Shown piece by piece: positions 1-12,534 of a DNA stretch of 64,000 nt (position 1 is its first letter; every line of letters starts with the position of its first letter). Under the pieces are notes generated by a model. It was not told the origin of the DNA. It worked only from the letters and a program-made list of their open reading frames with translations, and did no database searches. The DNA is from Neopestalotiopsis rosae (Eukaryota; Ascomycota; Sordariomycetes; Amphisphaeriales; Sporocadaceae). The stretch is taken from assembly GCA_023078685.1 (NCBI GenBank), contig JALGAS010000002.1, positions 2,046,001-2,110,000 on the forward strand. Reading direction: 5' to 3'. The position numbers and the translations under genes were made by a program.

Positions 1-2232
1 CTCGCCAGAAATGTCAGTCCCAAAACGGCCACCATCGCTTGATGCAAAGGACTCGCCAGACCGTGGAGTCGCAGAAGTAATAGGGGCAGTTCTCCCCGAC
101 CCATTCAGATAGGGCATGGAGACATCCGTTGCCACTCTGAGATTGCTTGGATTGTGGCTATGCTGGCCGCCACGATATCTAGGGCCCATGTTGGCACGGT
201 CGACAGTTGGTGTTGCGGAACTGTCACGAGAATGCGGCTTGAGCGTGCCTGCCGGTCCTATTCTTCGGGGGGTGCGAGCACGATTGTTGAAGCCAGGCAC
301 GCCCATCAGACTTTGATTTGCTGTAACGCGAAGCTCCGTGATGCTGTTGTACAGACACAGCATTAGCGTTCGGATATATCGCGGATCGCCATTGCTGACA
401 ATGGTCTCCATATTATTGAGAAGAATAGAGCATATATGACCATAAGCGTTAATTAAGGTCATAACGGCCCGCTGCACGTTTTCGTTCTCTCTTGGAGCTT
501 GACTGTCAGCGCCTAGCGATTCATGCTTCATGATCTCCTGCTCGAGCTCTTCTACATGCATGTTGGTATTGAAGAAGACGATTTCCAGGCTCGAGCGCTT
601 AGCTGTGCCGTCGTTCGTCAACCTCGTGAAAAGTTGGATCATCGGGTGGATCTGGAAAATGGCGTAGAGAATGCCCTTGGCAGACTCGAGAATGGGATCC
701 ACGACTTTTGATTCGCGCCGTTGCTCTGGCAGGACCGAGAGACGACGGACGTAGTTGGGTCTCTGCAACAGTGGTTCCGCGGGACTGTTGGGACTGATCA
801 TGTTTGCCTGCGCGGTGCCAGTCATCGAAGAGCCATGACTGAGCCCGCGGTAATGGCTAAACCTGTTATTTGCCTGTGTTTCGTCGAGTGTACTTAGTTC
901 GTTGGTGCGCTTGGATATCAGTCGTCTCGGGCGTTCTGCAGAACGATCCATTCGAGAACCTTGCAATATAGTCTCGCTATTCGATCGAAGGCGTTCGTTG
1001 GGATTGCCAATTGTCAAAGGCATCACCCCGGGTTTCCTAGCTGTTGTACTTTGCTGAGACAAACCGCGCGCATGTGATCGAGATGGTATTGGTGGCGCCC
1101 GTGGAACGATGGGTGATCGCATGTCAGGTGCATCGACACCGTTGACTTTGATGGGAAATCGGCCGCTGACCACTCGTTTCAATGGAAATCTCGGGGTTTC
1201 GCTACCGTCGGTGCCTTCATCACCGTTGCCGTTCTCGAATTCGATTTTCTTTTCCGCCTCCACCTTTTCAGCAGTCTTTTGCTTCAGAAACTTTTTAATA
1301 TGTGCAGTCACAGTCACTTCCGTGACTTCGCTCTCTTTGAGAAATCCTTCATTTGGGGGACTGCTGGCCTGGACCTGTAACACTTCTCTCGGCGGGAATG
1401 TAATGGCGTTTCCGTCCAGCTTGAGAGCCTGCAATGAGACCATGTCTCCCAAACAAAGAGGGAGCTCTTCTATCCGGTTCTTTTGGACAGCAAGCACTTT
1501 GAGCGATGCTAGTTTTGCAATGTCAGGGGGGAGAACTTTAATTTTGTTCCTACCGAGATCCAGAATCTCCAAGGATTTGAGATTACATAGCTAGGGAATT
1601 AAACGGTTAGCTCTTGGCGTCAGCAGTGTATACTGGCGGAAGACTGTATTTACCGGCAATGGAAACTCCTTGATGTGGTTGTTCCTGACGTTGAGATAGC
1701 GTAGCGATGTGCATTCTGAGAACCTGGTAGGAAATGATGCAAGTTTGTTGTGGGATAATGCAAGCCTGGATCCGCAATTATCAGTACAAGACATTTCTCA
1801 GGAAACCTTAAGAAATACAGGGAAATATGGCGAGACATACCGTTCCAACTCATTTTTGATAATGTCAACGACTTCATCAGGTAGCTGTTGGATGTTTCTC
1901 CGGCTCAGGTCGACCGTAACGCCTGGTTTAAGCTCAGTGCTCACACCACTCGCTTCGGCTGCTTGCGACTCATTATCGCGAATAGCCGTTCTCATGGCTT
2001 CTCGAGCAAGAGCGATGACCTGAGATGGTGACATGGGGCCAGAAGCGGAGAGGCTCGAGCCTGATTGCTGGAACTTTTCTGGGATGGGCGGCGGCGGCGG
2101 CATGTTGGCTATTGACGTCGGTAATCTTCGAAGTCCTTGAGCTGGATTTGTCGGTAAGCCTCGCGAGGACGAGGACTGTGACGGAATGACAGTAGCTCCA
2201 TTCGCGCCCAACGGCATCATGGAGGAAGACAT
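1..2232 (-). CDS. SOG2: SOG2-like leucine-rich repeat protein of the RAM/MOR kinase pathway (3' end outside window)
   Basis: Three exons are visible: 2232-1841, 1765-1654 and 1590 to the left edge, still open at base 1 (698 codons seen). The introns (75 and 63 nt) are GT-AG and keep frame. Residues 1-90 are proline/serine-rich, with a PPPPPIPEKF run. Leucine-rich repeats follow at about 100-215 (LSRRNIQQLPDEV, LALSHNKLASFP, LRYLNVRNNHIKEFP, LEILDLGRNKIKVLP, LKVLAVQKNRIEELP). Next come a long basic Ser/Pro-rich stretch and a helical region around ESAKGILYAIFQIHPMIQLF that resembles the Sog2 RAM domain. In yeast Sog2 acts with the NDR kinase Cbk1 and Mob2 in polarised growth and cell separation; that role is inferred here. 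The ATG at 2232 is the first in frame. RecQ is divergent, 2.8 kb away. Confidence 0.85.
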
Positions 2233-5032
2233 GCTGCAAGAGCCAGCGGCGATGGGCGGTTTTGTTTCTTTTTACTACAATTTGACGCGCGCGCACCCCT
2301 TATCGATCTGAGAGTGGTTCGTGGTGGAATGGCCCGACGGGATCGTCCTGATACGAGGTGAAAGAAGGGTTGAGTCGATCCCCGGTTTCAGTCAGGGTAG
2401 CTGCTTGTCAACGATGGACAAGTGACCACGCCAAGGTGGATTCAGGCCAATCGAGTCTGCTGTTGCTGGAAATTCGGCAGGGTACACGGGTTCGTCATCG
2501 CTGGCGATGCTGTCTTTCGGGTTGAATTGACGTCTGGAGGGAGTCGGGAGCGCAGAGGAAAGTCGGCCGTATCAATGGATTTCAGATGGACGTTTCGAGG
2601 TGCGATGCAGTGAGTGCAGTGCACAGGGCGGAGCAGCGGTGCGGCTCAATTGCGCGCGAGAGAAAGACGGACGGATAGACGGACTGAGCGCTCGGGGAGG
2701 CAGGCAAGCAGGTAGATAGCGTACAGCTCGTCTGGTGTTTCAGGTTTCAACGACCAAGGGAGTGGTGGTTGGAGGCGAGGTAGTATGGAGAGAGGGGAGA
2801 AAACGCAGGAGACGTTTCTCAGCTGCTATGTGCTGGTCGAAACACAGCTGCACGATCAATGGAGGGTTGCATCCATCTTTGCCTTTGTGATGTTGTTGTC
2901 TTCTGAACTTCTCCAGGACGTTCCTTGAACAAAAAAAAGACTGAACAAAAGATAATGTCGGTACTGTAGCGATACTAGGGAACTGGGGCCCGAAGAATGG
3001 GCCGGCGATGGAAGGACTCGAAGAACGAACGGGGCCCTCCCTACTCGCGTGCAGGGTCCCTTGGTAGCGGAATCACAACCTGGGCGTGTGGTGGTGCACT
3101 GCAGTGCGCTGGCCGTACCTTGGCGCCAGCGCTGGTCGTTGCTGGTGGTTGATGGTGGACACCACCCTAAAATACCAGTACTTGCGTATCCAGCTTACCC
3201 CTAAAATACATTGATTGCCCCAGGTAATGAATAATTGTAGCAGCACCTTGACAAACAGCCACTCTCAGTCTACCTTATAATATCATACAAAGAATGGGCG
3301 GATCCAGGCAAGGGAGCGCGACAAGGTAAGACTCCAAAAAGGGGGATCGATCGCAGCGCCCAAAGGCTAGACGTTGAGTCTGATCTGATGGTTTATGATT
3401 TATGGTTTGCGGGAAGGTCGCGTAGCAGAGACCTCTTTCCAGGTTCTCTCTCCCCAACACATGCTCTCTATCTCTTTCTGTCCGTCTCTCTTGGGGATGG
3501 TGGGGTGTCTTTATTAGGGGCAGCCGTTGGACACACAATACTTCTTCCTTGTATGTGGCAAGCATTCGTTCCGGTTAATATTCGAACAACATGTTGTGGC
3601 TGAAGAGCTCGGTATGTCTTCACAACTTCAAAGTACGAGTCTGTCATGTAAACGAGGACAGTAGTGACGCGAGTTGGTTCCGATGTCATCTTGCTGCATC
3701 GGCTGGTGCAATGAATTTTGTGATTGGACTGTTTTCTGTCAAGCTATGCAGACTCGCGCCCGAGATTGCAGCTCATGGTTGGCTGTGAACGCCGCTGTCA
3801 TCATGCGCATGGCAGCTTGTCTTGAGGTTGTCAGCGTCGCTTTTTCTCGCGAATATTTTCTGTATTATCCCTTCTGAACGAATCGTTGCCTTGTCCCTGA
3901 CAGGGTGTGATGCTAATAAGGCACCATGGTGGAAAACAAGCCAATCCTTGTTCTTGCCCAACCGCCACAACATCTTTCGGGGCTGTTGGCTTGCGGGGGG
4001 CCCCGGTTCGCTGCAATCGCCTAGCTGCAAGGCACTGCACGTTCTTTCCACGCGACAGCGGAGTCATAAGCAGCCATCTTATCACTATTCCAACTTTCTT
4101 TTCTTCATGGCCCGAGAATACGGAGTTACACAAGTTATTTACACACTCGCAACTCGTATGACGTGACAAGTTGGAAAGAGGCCTCGACACCAACATTTCA
4201 ATTTTTGCCCAATTGCATGATCCAGTGATCGCCATCTGTCGATCTGGTGCATCTTTCGGGAATCACTCACACACTCCTTGTGAGCAGCTTCTCTTACAGC
4301 CTCGTCGTCAGCCCTATCACAGAGTCAGTCGCACCTCTCTGGTCTTCCGAACCCATCACTGTGAAGGCACGATTTAGAGTTCTGACCAAGGCATCGACCT
4401 CTTATGCTTGTATCGGAATGTGCTCCTTGGGGCAACTTCCCGCCCAAACCATAAACTATTCTTTTTGCTGAGAACTATTCGAGCTATTCCTGCAACCAAC
4501 GGGACCAACTCGGCAACTGGGATCTTGATCTACACACAGGAGGGCAATACCTCGTACCTGCCCGAAAAGCAACAAATCCATCGCACTTGCACAATATACG
4601 AGTAGATGCAGTAGTTGTTTCCTTTACTGGTCGCAACAAATTTGAATTTGGACACGCTCCTGCCATCGGCTGAACATGATAGATTGATCTCTTGGCCAGC
4701 TTATGACCATTCTCTGGTCACTTGTGTGCTGCCTGCCATAGCTGCCAGGCCCATTGCAGTCGCCACCCTGCAAATCTCAAGCCATAGGCCTAAATTGGTC
4801 CGTACCTGCCTATGCAATGGTCAAAAAGAGCATTTGCAAAAAGCTTCAAGACAAATCAAGCATCCACGCGCATTCAGGGGATCTTAAACACTCTTTACGT
4901 GCACAAGATGCCGCATTAGCCGGCATTCAGTGTCTGACACGTGCATCAAATTTCTCCTGTCTTGGACTTGAGTGAAGCCCTACATCTTTTGAGTTTGCGA
5001 AAACTCCAACAAACCCAAAACTTACCGGAGCG
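2233..5032. other. Intergenic region between divergent SOG2 and RecQ genes
   Basis: This 2.8-kb stretch holds the promoters and leaders of SOG2 (leftward) and the RecQ helicase (rightward). Reading frames on both strands are short, lack a family signature and show no coherent splice sites. The part next to SOG2 (about 2600-2950) is purine-rich on the plus strand. I see no RNA gene or mobile element. Confidence 0.6.
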
Positions 5033-6529
5033 ATGCCTCCGCTGAAGAGAACGGGTTCTTACGTCCCACCCGATCTTGACTTCACACTCAAACGTCAATT
5101 CAATCGTCCAAGCTTCAGACCGCAGCAGCGAGAGATCATACAAGCCTCTCTAGATGGCAACGATGTCTTTGTCCAGGCAGCCACTTCGTTTGGAAAGAGT
5201 CTCTGTTTCCAGCTCCCGGCTGTGGTGAACCATGGTAGTAAGCATATCCTTACCCTCTTGCAGACAACAGACTGACAGTCACCTTAAGTCACAATCGTCA
5301 TATCACCACTCTTGAGTCTTATGATGAACCAGGTGGAGTCTCTGCGTGCTGCCGGTATCGATGCCAGCACGCTGAATAGCAACACCCCCATGCTTGAGAA
5401 GGACCGCATTTATAAAGATCTCCAGACGGGTCATCCACGGACACGTTTACTATACGTGACGCCTGAATTATGTGCTCTTGACCGATTCAGAGGCATCCTG
5501 CGGATTGTTCATGAACAGAGAGAACTAGCCAGGATCGCAATCGATGAGGCGCACTGTATATCAGAATGGGGTCATGACTTTCGGAAAGATTTCAAGCGTT
5601 TGTCCTGGTTTCGCGAAACCTTCCCAGATGTCCCTATAATGTGTCTGACGGCGACTGCCAACACTAAAGTCCGCCACGATGTGTTGTCTACACTTGGTCT
5701 GGACGAAAAGTCGGAAAAATTAAAAACCTTCATCATGACAGCACACCGTCCTAATCTTCATCTTGAGATCCGTTTCACCTCGGACGAGGACGACCATCGC
5801 CTCGAAGACTTCATACAATGGATCAAGGGTGTGTATAAGCGCCGTGCTGACGAGCCACGAAAGAGCGAGCTGCCGCCTAGTGAGCGTGTGGACAACGTTC
5901 CGGGCATTATCTACACGATTTCACGTGATGAATGCGAGAACTTGGCCGCCTCGCTCCGAGCTGAGGGAATAGGCGCTCAGCCCTTTCACGCCAAACTCTC
6001 CAAAGATGTCAAGGAACAGACCCTAGCACGATGGGTGGGCAACGTGCAAGGTTACGATATTATTGTAGCCACGACGGCCTTTGGGATGGGAATTGACAAG
6101 CTGAATGTTCGGTTTGTTGTGCATTGGCGCCTACCCAAATCATTTGAGGGTTACTATCAAGAAGCTGGTCGTGCTGGGCGTGACGGCAACGCGGCATACT
6201 GCTTTTTGTATTATAGCCGGGAGGATCGCGACCGCGTCTCGAACCTGGTTATACGCGATGCACAAAGGAGTGGCAACGCGAAAAATTTTCAGGCCCGCGC
6301 GGAAAGTCTTCAGAAGCTTGCCAATTACTGCGAAAGCACCAATGCCTGTCGCCATGCCCTACTGTGCCGTTACTTTGGCGAGGAAAAAGTGCCTGAGTGC
6401 GACTTTGCATGCGATTGGCACAAGGATGCCAGCGATCTCCAGAAGAGGTGGCTTAGGGGCCTTGCTACTGAGGAGTTCGTGAGCACACAGCGTCAAGAAG
6501 GACGCTTCAATGTTGATTGGGACGACTGA
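5033..6529 (+). CDS. Short RecQ-family ATP-dependent DNA helicase
   Basis: Two exons, 5033-5234 and 5289-6529, joined across a 54-nt intron give 480 aa. The splice restores the RecQ motif TIVISPLLSLMMNQV. Visible motifs are Walker A (TSFGKS, about 51-56), DEAH box (IDEAHCISEWGHDFR, 152-166), motif III (LTATAN), and motifs V and VI (ATTAFGMGIDKLNVRFVVHW, then YYQEAGRAGRDG). A Cys-rich RecQ zinc-binding segment follows (YCESTNACRH ... ECDFACDWH). The protein stops soon after this, so the winged-helix RQC and HRDC domains of Sgs1/BLM-type enzymes are absent. It is a core-only RecQ, comparable in plan to short RecQ5 isoforms. Expected activity is 3'-5' unwinding in DNA repair; which fungal paralogue it is cannot be told from this sequence. 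It converges on the CorA-like gene. Confidence 0.9.
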
Positions 6530-6997
6530 TCAAACCAACGATATTGCCGATGCATTCCGGTGTCAAACGAGAATAGTTGGGCGTGGATCGATCGCTCTAT
6601 CAAAGATTAATTGGGCGACGCGAAGCTCTACATACGTCAAATCGGATGCCTTGGGAAGCCTACTCACCATAGTGATAACATCTTCCAGTTAAAGAATTGG
6701 CATCTTTACTGATGTGGTTGTCGAGCTATGGCGCTGACCAGGTATTCAAGCGTCTATTGTAAATATTGAGTTCTACCTACATATTGATACTGGAATTCAA
6801 TTTCGGAAGACACTTCTGATACTTTCTGAACCAAACAAGTACCTCTGTTACCTCTTGATATCTCCTTAACAATGTATAACAGGAAATATGTGTATACTAT
6901 CCTTCAAACATGAATGAGCTTGGTCTATAGCTCAGTAGTGGAATTGTGAAAAGGGTGAAAGAGGGCCATGCAACCAACGGTATATACATTTTCTATG
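6530..6997. other. 3' regions of convergent RecQ and CorA-like genes
   Basis: AT-rich 468-bp spacer between two convergent stop codons. It should hold both 3' UTRs. No gene or structured element was recognised. Confidence 0.6.
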
Positions 6998-8232
6998 TTA
7001 TACTTTTGATTCGACAGTCTCAGCTTCCTCTTTCAACTCAGATCCTCCCAAGCGGTCATAGAAATCAGTTATGTATTGCCATTTATAACACACGATCGAA
7101 GTAAGTAGTGTCAAGGGCACGGCGAACGCCCAATACATCCAGAACTGGCTGGACACTGTCCACCCACCCTCGCTGTCATAGTTGAAGAAGGACATGCTGA
7201 AGATGGCGCAGATAAAGGTGGGAGGAAGAAACGCTAGAGTCAGCAACGAGATGGTCTTCATGGCGGCGCTGTCAATCTTGGCCGCCTCGCCGATCTTCAC
7301 TGATAGTGCCGAGTCATACTGCGCGACCGTGTTGAAGGCGAGTTGGATCTCGTTTTGCAGCCTCTTCTCGTTGGAAACGGAGCGGTAGCGCAGACTGTCG
7401 ACTAGCTGCTTGTGGAACAGCAGTCTCTGCCGGACGCGGGTCCACGCTCTCTTGTCGAGGCTTGTCGACTGCAGATCGTGGTGCTGTGCATTGAGGCTCT
7501 CCAAAGTCCGCACGGCAACGTCGAGACTTTCGCTGACGTGGATGGCATGGCGGGCCAAGTCGTGGAGTTGTCGATACTCGGGCTCCGGTTTAGGTCCATG
7601 TCTGAGTAATTCAAGGCGCCTGACTTGATCGCGGATCTTCCACACGGCTTCTTCTTGCAATCGCGCGACTTCTCCGGACAGCTCTATGTAAGGCCAGAAC
7701 GGATCGGCCAAGCAGTAAGGGTTGATCAGAGGGAGGGACTCGAGAAGCCGATCCTTGACTGTCGACTCGAGGTCGAACAAGACGAGAAGCGTTTGTTTAG
7801 TCGCCTCTGTCCATTGCGAAAAGACATTTATTTTCAACCACTTGTATCGAAGCGGCTGACCCGGCTGTTTCAGCGCAGTGGATTGATCTTCCAGTTGCTT
7901 TGTCTCAAAGAATGCCCACGTCTCTTGTTCGTGGTCAGTATAGCTGATAGTATGACACCTTGACACCTGACTCACTTGTCGTCTTCTTATCTTCCTCATC
8001 GAAATCATGTTCCGCGCCGAAATATCCGTTTGACTTTCGACAATGGTCCGACCACCACTCCTGGGGTATGCCAAAAGTTGTGCTGAAAATCCCCTTGCAG
8101 GTATCACACAAACGACTCTTTTTGGCGCTCGCAAGCCTTTGATTTCTTGTGAGAAGCAGGTCCACACAAATCCATTATTTGCTCTGGACTTACACTATGC
8201 AAACTTGAGAATCCTCTGTAATTTCGTTCCAT
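6998..8232 (-). CDS. CorA-like Mg2+ transporter family membrane protein
   Basis: My model has exons 8232-8194, 8117-7976 and 7923-6998, giving 368 aa. The 52-nt second intron has a GTGAGT donor and a TACTGAC branch point. The first intron (76 nt, GTAAGT donor, AAAAAG acceptor) is less certain, so the start could differ. The N-terminus carries a Cys pair (SRLCDTCKGIF) and EWWSDHCRKSNGYFG. The middle is helical and charged, as in CorA stalks. Two membrane helices lie at about 284-304 (TISLLTLAFLPPTFICAIF) and 320-341, with a short cytosolic tail. The usual GMN signature between them is replaced by SMS in FSMSFFNYD, so Mg2+ selectivity should not be assumed. An uninterrupted reading frame across the second intron exists but lacks an upstream ATG and these N-terminal motifs. 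Confidence 0.75.
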
Positions 8233-8861
8233 CTTTTCTTGGAATCATGTAATTCGGAAGACGTAAATTCTTCTTTGCCCCAGCCGTCATTGCGAGCTAT
8301 AATATTGTCAGCCTGGTGAATTACACTGTGTAACAGTGGCCACTCTTACAATTTGTATGCCATACGGATATTGGTGATGCAGCACTGGGACATATGTTCA
8401 ACATGGAGTCAGTCTGTATAGTCTTGCCGTAATGAATCTGATCCATGTTCGAAAATCATGATCTGATCGAGAATGAGTAGATGGATTTGCGGCTGTAGTA
8501 TGTTATATTCCCCTCACATGATATGCGCAGCCTCATCCCGGTCGGCCTGACGTTTAGCCGTCCGCCACTTTGGGTGTAATGGATGTCTTTCCCACCTTGC
8601 CTGCATATGGGCGCAGCTCACTCGGCATTTTATGGCCTCTCAACTCTGCCCTGCTCCGCATTGCCGCATTGCGATCCACCTGTCTCACTCAGCCTGACCG
8701 ACACAATCGCAACGAGTCATTTCCCACAGCTGTCATTTTCTGCATTGAAGTGGAAATATAGATACTCCGGCAAATCTTTGAATACACTCATTTGATATAG
8801 ATCGTGCACGTTGCACACGGCCAAATTCATTTCCTTTTCATGTATACAACACTCGATTCAA
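8233..8861. other. Divergent promoter region between CorA-like and NLR-like genes
   Basis: This 629-bp spacer separates two divergent starts. It is the presumed promoter for both genes. No further gene was recognised. Confidence 0.55.
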
Positions 8862-11800
8862 ATGTTGCAATTGAAACACAATAATTACAAAGTCGGATGG
8901 ATATGTGCACTGCCGAAAGAGCAGACGGCGGCAATGGCCATGCTGGATGCCCGCCACGCAAATCTGCCCAAGCCGCCCACAGATCCAAATGCCTATACAC
9001 TAGGCGCAATCGGGGATCACAATATCGTCATAGCCTGTCTACCGAAAGGCAAGTATGGTACGGTCTCGGCATCAGTCGTGGCATCAAATATGGCGAGCAC
9101 GTTTCCCGCCATCAGATTCGGCCTTATGGTAGGCATTGGTGGCGGCATACCTCCTAACGTCAGGCTGGGAGATGTGGTCGTGAGCGTGCCGGTCGACCAG
9201 TCTCCAGGAGTGGTGCAGTGGGACTTGGGCAAAGCAGAAGAAGGTGGCGCATTTAGACGGACAGGATTGCTGAATAATCCACCAACGTCCTTGTTAACAG
9301 TTTTGACACAGCTTGAATCGGAACATGAGATGATGGGTCCCGGATTCCCTCAGTATCTTCAAGAGCTCGCCACAAAGTTTCCTCGTCTGGCCTCAAAATA
9401 CGCCAAATCAAACCAACTCCAAGATATCCTTTTTGACAAGGACTATCCCCATGCCAGCTGCACTGACGACACTGGACAAGACGATAGTTGTGCATCTTGC
9501 GACAAGAGTCGGTCGGTCAAACAGGAGCCACGAGATGCACAGGTCCACTATGGTCTCATCGCATCCGGTAATCAAGTCATCAAGGATGCGATGTTTCGAG
9601 AATCCCTGGTCAAAGAACTGGGGGGCCGCGTCCTTTGCGTTGAGATGGAGGCTGCCGGCCTCATGGACAACTTTCCTTGCATTGTCATTCGTGGAATCTG
9701 TGACTATGCAGATTCACACAAGAACAAAGCATGGCAAGAGCATGCTGCTGCGGTCGCGGCAGCTTTTACGAAAGAATTATTGGGATATGTAACCGTCGCC
9801 GCGGTCACGGAAGAGAAGTCAGCTAAAGACATACTCTCTCACAGCAAGTCAACCCCCCGTTCTCGAGTTGATCTAGATGATACTTACCATACCTTTTCTG
9901 TTCATAGTTGATCGGACTGTGGAATCGATCAAGGAAGTCACCATGGATACAAGGCAACTGATCAACAAACAAGAAGATATGGAGATACTAACTTGGCTCT
10001 CGGAGACACATTATGGTGCTCAACAAAGTGACATTCTGAAACAACGGCATTCGAAGACAGGTCGTTGGTTCTTGGGCTCACGGGAGTACCGAGACTGGTT
10101 TAATACAAAGCGAAAAACCCTGTTCTGTCCAGGTATACCTGGCGCAGGAAAGACGATTATGGCGGCCACTGTCATCAATGACATTAGTCGCCATCTGTCG
10201 CCTAAGACGAATTTTGGGCTGGCCTATGTCTATTTCACTTTCTCCCAGCAACGCGAGCAGACAGTTGAGCACGTACTAGCAAGTCTCCTTATGCAGTTTT
10301 TGCACAGACAGGCTTCTCTACCCCAGCAGATACGCGATTTATACACAAGCCATAAGAGAAATGGCACACGACCCAGTCGCCATGAGCTGCTTGATCATCT
10401 TGGTGAGGTGGTATCTGGCTATAAGCGTACATTCATCGTGCTTGATGCTCTGGATGAATGCTCTACCTCAAGCCAATGTCGAACAAAAATTTTGCACGAC
10501 ATCGCATTGCTCCAGACTCGAGCAAATATCAACATACTCGCGACCTCACGAATGGTTGACGAAATTGCTTCTAGATTACGTGGCGAAAATTTGATCATGC
10601 TACCGATCAAAGCACAAAAGGCGGACATTGAACTTGTGTTGAGAAGTCAGATGGAGACTCATGACCAAGAGCTTTTGAATGAGGTTTTTCGAAACGAAGT
10701 GGCTACTAAGATAGCCAAGATGGCCAAGGGAATGTAAGCCACGTACTACACCTTTCTTATTTTTATCACTCTTTGCATACTTCTTTTCTTTTCATACTTG
10801 TTTTCTCACCCAATGGAGATATCTCACTGATATGCTCAGAACTGATATTTCTCTTGTAGGTTCCTACTTGCTCAATTGCAATTGGATGCGCTTCTGGCAA
10901 TGCCGACCCGAGGTAAAATCAAGCGAGCCCTGGAAGGACTTACCTCAGGACGAGCCGGTCTACATGACGTATATGAGTTAGCAATGAAAAGGATAGAGAG
11001 CCAAGGACATGAAAGTAACGAATTGGCTAAAACGATCCTGTTATGGATCGTGCACGCTCGCACGCCACTCGCAGCAAGGCAGCTTCAACACGCGCTAGCT
11101 GTGACGCCAAATGCCGAGGCGATTAGCGAAGACGACATCCCGACCATCAGAACGCTCCTATCTGTTTGTGCCGGGTTGGTGACCATCGATGTGGCGAGCG
11201 ACAATATTCGCTTGATCCACTACACAACACAGGAGTACTTCCAGCAAACTCAGGGAAAATGGTTCCCCGATGCACAGAGGCAAATCACGCGAACGTGCGT
11301 GAAATTTCTCTCCTACAAAACTTTCAGCGTCTCTTCCCAAAATTTCTACGACATTGATATGCAACAAGGAGTGCACTCGTTCTTTCATTACGCAGCTCCC
11401 GAATGGGGACACCATGCCGGAGCAAGTCCAGCCATGCCAGAAGTCATCGACTTCCTGCGAGACTTGGAGCAGGAGAATAGGACCATCTACAGCTGCAAAT
11501 CGCTGGATGGTATTTATCTGGGTGTTGCAGGAGTTTGCGCGGGACGCGTAGGTGCTTTAAACGTGGCTATTCACTTTGGCTTGATTTATGCCGTCCCAGC
11601 GTTGTTGGGCGGATATCACGGCAGTACAGTGGATGATTGGCACGCAACACTGATAGCTCATGCGACTGAGCATGGACAGGCAACAGTAGTCAAGCTACTT
11701 CTGCAGATCACGACGACGGGTGTTGATGATAAGAATTACTATGGCACGACACCCTTGGGGCTGGCTGCGGAGAAGGGATACACAGAGGTGGTTCGGTTGC

Positions 11801-12534
11801 TACTCGACACTGGGAGAGTCGACATAAATACCAGAAACCAAGCTGGCCAGACGCCACTCGCCTTAGCGGCCAAGAATGGACATGTAGAGGTGTTCAAGTT
11901 GTTGCTTGCGACTGGTCGAGCAAGGATAGACAACAAGGACCGAGCCGGCCAGACGCCATTAGCTTTGGCTGCCGAAAGTGGCCATTGCAATATCATGCAA
12001 CTGTTACTTGAGACCGGCAAAGTGGATGTCAACAGCAAGGATGGATTTAGACGAACCCCATTGGCGACAGCGGCCTCGAAAGGCCATGATCAGGTGGTTG
12101 GGATGCTCATCGGAATTGACTCGACAGACATAGACGTCAAGGACGTCAGCAACTCGACCCCGCTGGCGCTGGCCGCTGAGAGTGGCAACTTGAAAGCAGT
12201 TGAACTATTGACTAAGACTGGAAAAGTTGATATGTACAGCAGAAATTGGGCAGGATATGCGCCGTGGGCGCAAGCGGTCAAGGCTGGTCACAAAGAAGTG
12301 GCTGAGATGCTTCTCAAAATCGGAAGATTTGATATGCCCACCACGGAGATTTTTTTATTTAATGATTTTGATATTGATGGACAGAGTTATACTTTGCCGA
12401 TTGCTAGGCCTCCCAGGGGCCACCCTGCGAGTTTCTCAGATGCACAGAAGGAGGCACTGCTACATATATCTACGCGGTGGAACCAGTCCTACATTGAGAT
12501 GATGAGAAATCATTCAGTAGCGGCTGGCTGGTAG
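8862..12534 (+). CDS. NLR-like protein: nucleoside phosphorylase (PNP_UDP)-NACHT-ankyrin
   Basis: The N-terminal PNP/UDP phosphorylase-like domain (about 9-305) has VGWICALPKEQTAAMAML, LMVGIGGGIPPNVRLGD, VHYGLIASGNQVIKDAMF and VEMEAAGLMD, then GICDYADSHKNKAWQ. The NACHT NTPase follows, with Walker A GIPGAGKT (about 408-415) and Walker B FIVLDALDEC (about 511-517). Seven ankyrin repeats of about 34 aa lie at about 870-1105 (TPLALAAESGH pattern). The second intron is secure: 10734-10859, restoring GMFLLAQLQLDAL. The first junction is not: PNP is open to 9911 and the NACHT frame only from 9876. The only small intron I found that keeps phase and uses the good acceptor TTTTCTGTTCATAG is 9859-9907, with a poor GTTCTC donor; it gives 1165 aa. 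Fungal proteins of this plan belong to the STAND/NLR group linked to non-self recognition; function here is inferred. The ATG at 8862 is used because codons upstream in frame are non-ATG. Confidence 0.85.

Noticed and set aside
6998..8167. Uninterrupted 389-codon reading of the CorA-like gene
   Set aside because: It begins at a GTG, has no upstream ATG and reads through a 52-nt intron with a consensus donor and branch point; the spliced frame has better protein features.
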